Below are positions 15,051 through 16,796 of a stretch of 16,796 nucleotides of DNA, piece after piece. A program made the position numbers and the translations under genes. The stretch is from Bacteriovoracaceae bacterium UBA7317 (lineage in GTDB: Bacteria; Bdellovibrionota; Bacteriovoracia; Bacteriovoracales; Bacteriovoracaceae), in contig DKQD01000008.1 in the NCBI GenBank assembly GCA_002474345.1, positions 18,875 through 35,670 of the forward strand, written 5' to 3'. The notes beneath the pieces are model-generated. The model worked only from the letters and a program-made list of their open reading frames with translations, did no database searches and was not told the origin of the DNA. Positions within the stretch are counted from its first letter, which is position 1. Each line of letters begins with the position of its first letter.

Positions 15051-15231
15051 TTAATATAAATGTTATTTAAAAATATTATTTTTATTTCTATTTAAAATAC
15101 CTTTTCGTGTTCGATTTGAAGTGCCTAAAATAAGATTTATTAAGAAAACATCTTACATTGTTTAGACCGATGTATTTGGGAACCAAAAATTTAATTTAGT
15201 TATGTTATATTTGTGATGGAGATCAAGCTAT

Positions 15232-16290
15232 ATGAAAACTTTTAAAAAACCCTTAATCTTTTTATTTTTCACATGTGGTTTTTTGTTTCTTCTATTATAT
15301 ACCTTTCAAGTGCAAATTGGTTTAAAGCTTTTAGAGGAAGGCATCAAGGATGATTGTAAAGACTTCATGTGGAAAAAATTAAAAGTAAAAAGTAGCTATC
15401 AAACAGAAACTTTTTACCTTAAAAAAGAAGGTATCGGAGTTCCCATTGTCATTTTTCCTGGTGGCTCCATGGAAGCCACAATGCTTTGTGTTTTTTCAGA
15501 AATTTTTAAAAAAGAAAAACGGCCCTTATACATTCTTGAACATCCTGGGCATGGGAAAAATAAATCACCTTCTATTAAAGCTTTAAAAAAAGAAGTTTTA
15601 GATGGGCATCATTGGGCCCTTTCTTACAGCGAACATGCTCTAAAAACTTTGGACAGAATCGGATTAAAGAAATTTGACCTTATAGGTTATAGTCTTGGAG
15701 GAGGTACTGCTGCTTTTCTGATGGCCAATAAACCTCGAATGGTAGGACGTGGGGTACTTATAGCACCTGCTGGAGTAAGCATGGTCTATACAGAACGTTT
15801 ACTGAGTATAATAAAAAGAGGCCTTTTTAAGGAAACTTACGCTTGGGAAACTCTTGAAGAACTTGAGGGTCTTTTAAGTTTTCTTGGTATGGACCCAACA
15901 AAGGTTCCTCTTTTTATAAAGAGGGGAATAGTCCAATACAGGTTAAATCACTATGGGTTAGATTATTGGCCAACATACTTTAATTCTTATCAAAACCTCG
16001 ATATAAAATATCCGGATAGAGTTCTTACAGACTTGGTGAAAGACAAAAATATTCCGCCTACCCTGGTTATCGGATTAGAAAAAGACAAAATTGTAGATGT
16101 TAACAAGTTGCCTATATTTTCAAAACTGCTAGGCGCCCAATTTACTAAAGTGTTGGGATCGGGACATGCTGCTCATTCCAAAAAAGAACCTTTAATAAAT
16201 AACTTTTATAAAGGTTTATCTCCTCTCATAAAATCTTTTTTGAAAGAAGGAAGCTCAAATACTCCAAAGTCTTACGGGCCGATAAACTAG
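15232..16290 (+). CDS. Membrane-anchored alpha/beta hydrolase
   Basis: 352 residues. One N-terminal hydrophobic helix (KPLIFLFFTCGFLFLLLYTF, 6-25) acts as an anchor or uncleaved signal, so the catalytic part should face the periplasm. The hydrolase core begins PIVIFPGGS (71-79, oxyanion-hole loop), then LEHPGHGKN (102-110), the nucleophile elbow LIGYSLGGG (150-158, Ser154), TLVIGLEKDKIVD (277-289, likely acid Asp285 or Asp289) and LGSGHAAH (308-315, His312). The full triad seems present. It could be an esterase, lipase or acyltransferase; the substrate is unknown. The helical cap region lies at about 185-265. The start is ATG with GGAG (15219-15222) upstream. It stands alone and diverges from the sensor kinase. 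Confidence 0.82.
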   Translation: MKTFKKPLIFLFFTCGFLFLLLYTFQVQIGLKLLEEGIKDDCKDFMWKKLKVKSSYQTETFYLKKEGIGVPIVIFPGGSMEATMLCVFSEIFKKEKRPLYILEHPGHGKNKSPSIKALKKEVLDGHHWALSYSEHALKTLDRIGLKKFDLIGYSLGGGTAAFLMANKPRMVGRGVLIAPAGVSMVYTERLLSIIKRGLFKETYAWETLEELEGLLSFLGMDPTKVPLFIKRGIVQYRLNHYGLDYWPTYFNSYQNLDIKYPDRVLTDLVKDKNIPPTLVIGLEKDKIVDVNKLPIFSKLLGAQFTKVLGSGHAAHSKKEPLINNFYKGLSPLIKSFLKEGSSNTPKSYGPIN

Positions 16291-16397
16291 TATTTGCGTT
16301 AAGTGTTAGTATTAGACAAGTGGCTTTTTTTAAAAATGCACTTTTCTCTTTTTCTCAGATCCCCACATCACTTATCAACAAAGTTTTTATTGTTTTT

Positions 16398-16434
16398 GGT
16401 AACTAAATTGCAAATGGGATGAACATTTGTTACC
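16398..16434. promoter_or_regulatory. Dyad element upstream of the histidine-rich gene
   Basis: CAAATG (16411-16416) faces CATTTG (16424-16429) across seven bases, a 19-bp span. Outside it GGTAA (16398-16402) faces TTACC (16430-16434), with eight unpaired bases on the left side. A -10-like TAAAAT lies at 16458-16463, so the dyad covers the -35 region. The 19-bp size is that of Fur/Zur-family operators, but the half sites do not match a consensus I can state firmly. An RNA hairpin is the alternative. The rest of 16291-16493 shows no gene and no clear terminator for the hydrolase. Confidence 0.35.
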
Positions 16435-16482
16435 TTCTCCAACTTCTTTTAACTGAGTAAAATCGACCCTTTAAGTTATGCC

Positions 16483-16487
16483 GGAGG
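16483..16487 (+). promoter_or_regulatory. Ribosome binding site deciding the TTG start of the histidine-rich gene
   Basis: GGAGG six bases before TTG 16494-16496. It is the strongest ribosome site in the window and supports the non-ATG start. Confidence 0.7.
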
Positions 16488-16493
16488 TAAACT

Positions 16494-16796
16494 TTGAAAA
16501 ATATTAAACTTTTATTTTTGTTGCTAGCTTTTATTTCTAGTTACAACACTTATTCCCATGGTGGAGGAAAAGTCGGTATTGCTGACGTAAGGTTCCATAT
16601 ACCTGTTCACATTGGTTTTGATGGGCACACGGAATGGGGAATCGGTTTACATGGTGGAGAACATGAACACAGCGGGCACGGCGGAAACCACAACCATGGA
16701 AACAACCGTGACAATGATAACAACGTTGAAATAGACATCCTCGGTGGCGTCGATGACCCAGGTTCACACCACGATCACGATGGTCACCATGATCAC
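16494..16796 (+). CDS. Exported histidine-rich protein, 3' end beyond the window
   Basis: 101 codons to the right edge, with no stop. The start is TTG, then KNIKLLFLLLAFISSYNTYS, a Sec signal peptide with likely cleavage before HGGGKVG. The mature part is rich in His, Gly, Asp and Asn: 16 His in the visible 101 residues, in clusters such as HGGEHEHSGHGGNHNH and, at the edge, HHDHDGHHDH. Such clusters bind zinc, nickel, copper or cobalt, so a periplasmic or surface metal-binding role is likely. The segment between signal and clusters (VGIADVRFHIPVHIGFDGHT) looks like folded protein. I recognise no family. A G+C content higher than in the neighbouring genes follows from the His/Gly/Asp codons. 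A 76-residue open frame on the other strand here (16537-16767) is a shadow of this gene. Confidence 0.75.
   Translation, partial: MKNIKLLFLLLAFISSYNTYSHGGGKVGIADVRFHIPVHIGFDGHTEWGIGLHGGEHEHSGHGGNHNHGNNRDNDNNVEIDILGGVDDPGSHHDHDGHHDH

Noticed and set aside
16537..16767. Minus-strand frame rich in His, Cys and Arg
   Set aside because: The His/Cys richness is the mirror of GGT/CAC/CAT codons in the histidine-rich gene, which has a signal peptide and a strong ribosome site.

Overview
The window is AT-rich DNA (about one third G+C by eye) from a Gram-negative bacterium. The Gram-negative call rests on a Tat-type signal joined to a lipobox, several Sec signal peptides, and a periplasmic-sensor (7TMR-DISM) kinase. 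Codon use, lysine/phenylalanine-rich proteins and the mix of families would fit the Bdellovibrionota (Bacteriovorax-like bacteria). That placement is an impression, not a demonstration. No rRNA, tRNA, CRISPR array, insertion sequence or phage gene was seen.

Layout. (a) 1-2393, minus strand: a 5'-truncated alpha/beta-hydrolase fragment at the edge, then a two-gene operon of a cyclopropane-synthase-type methyltransferase and a GST-fold protein. (b) 2394-2778: a divergent intergenic region with a minus-strand terminator-like hairpin and a possible operator. (c) 2779-6531, plus strand: a 1250-residue protein joining a NodU/TobZ-type carbamoyltransferase to an NPPF-type methyltransferase. It is followed by coding-like but frame-broken sequence to 6718. 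(d) 6794-7336: a SRPBCC-like protein, then on the minus strand a small exported protein whose leader contains two mutually exclusive hairpins. (e) 7910-12005: a molybdenum hydroxylase module. xdhC and mocA run rightwards and the two enzyme subunits run leftwards, so the halves meet tail to tail and overlap by 24 bp. (f) 12215-14953: a 7TMR-DISM sensor with a CheA-like HPt/ATPase end. (g) 15232-16290: a membrane-anchored alpha/beta hydrolase. (h) 16494 to the right edge: the start of an exported histidine-rich protein with a dyad symmetry element upstream.

How the genes fit together. The clearest unit is the molybdenum hydroxylase: MocA should make the cytosine dinucleotide cofactor, XdhC should protect and mature it, the small [2Fe-2S] subunit passes electrons, and the large subunit carries the cofactor and the Tat/lipobox signal that would place the complex on the periplasmic side of a membrane. 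No FAD subunit is present. The most unusual gene is the carbamoyltransferase-methyltransferase fusion, which looks like a self-contained two-step tailoring enzyme without neighbouring biosynthetic genes. Several broken or remnant coding stretches (1-509, 6510-6718, 14946-15050) suggest recent gene decay around the intact genes.
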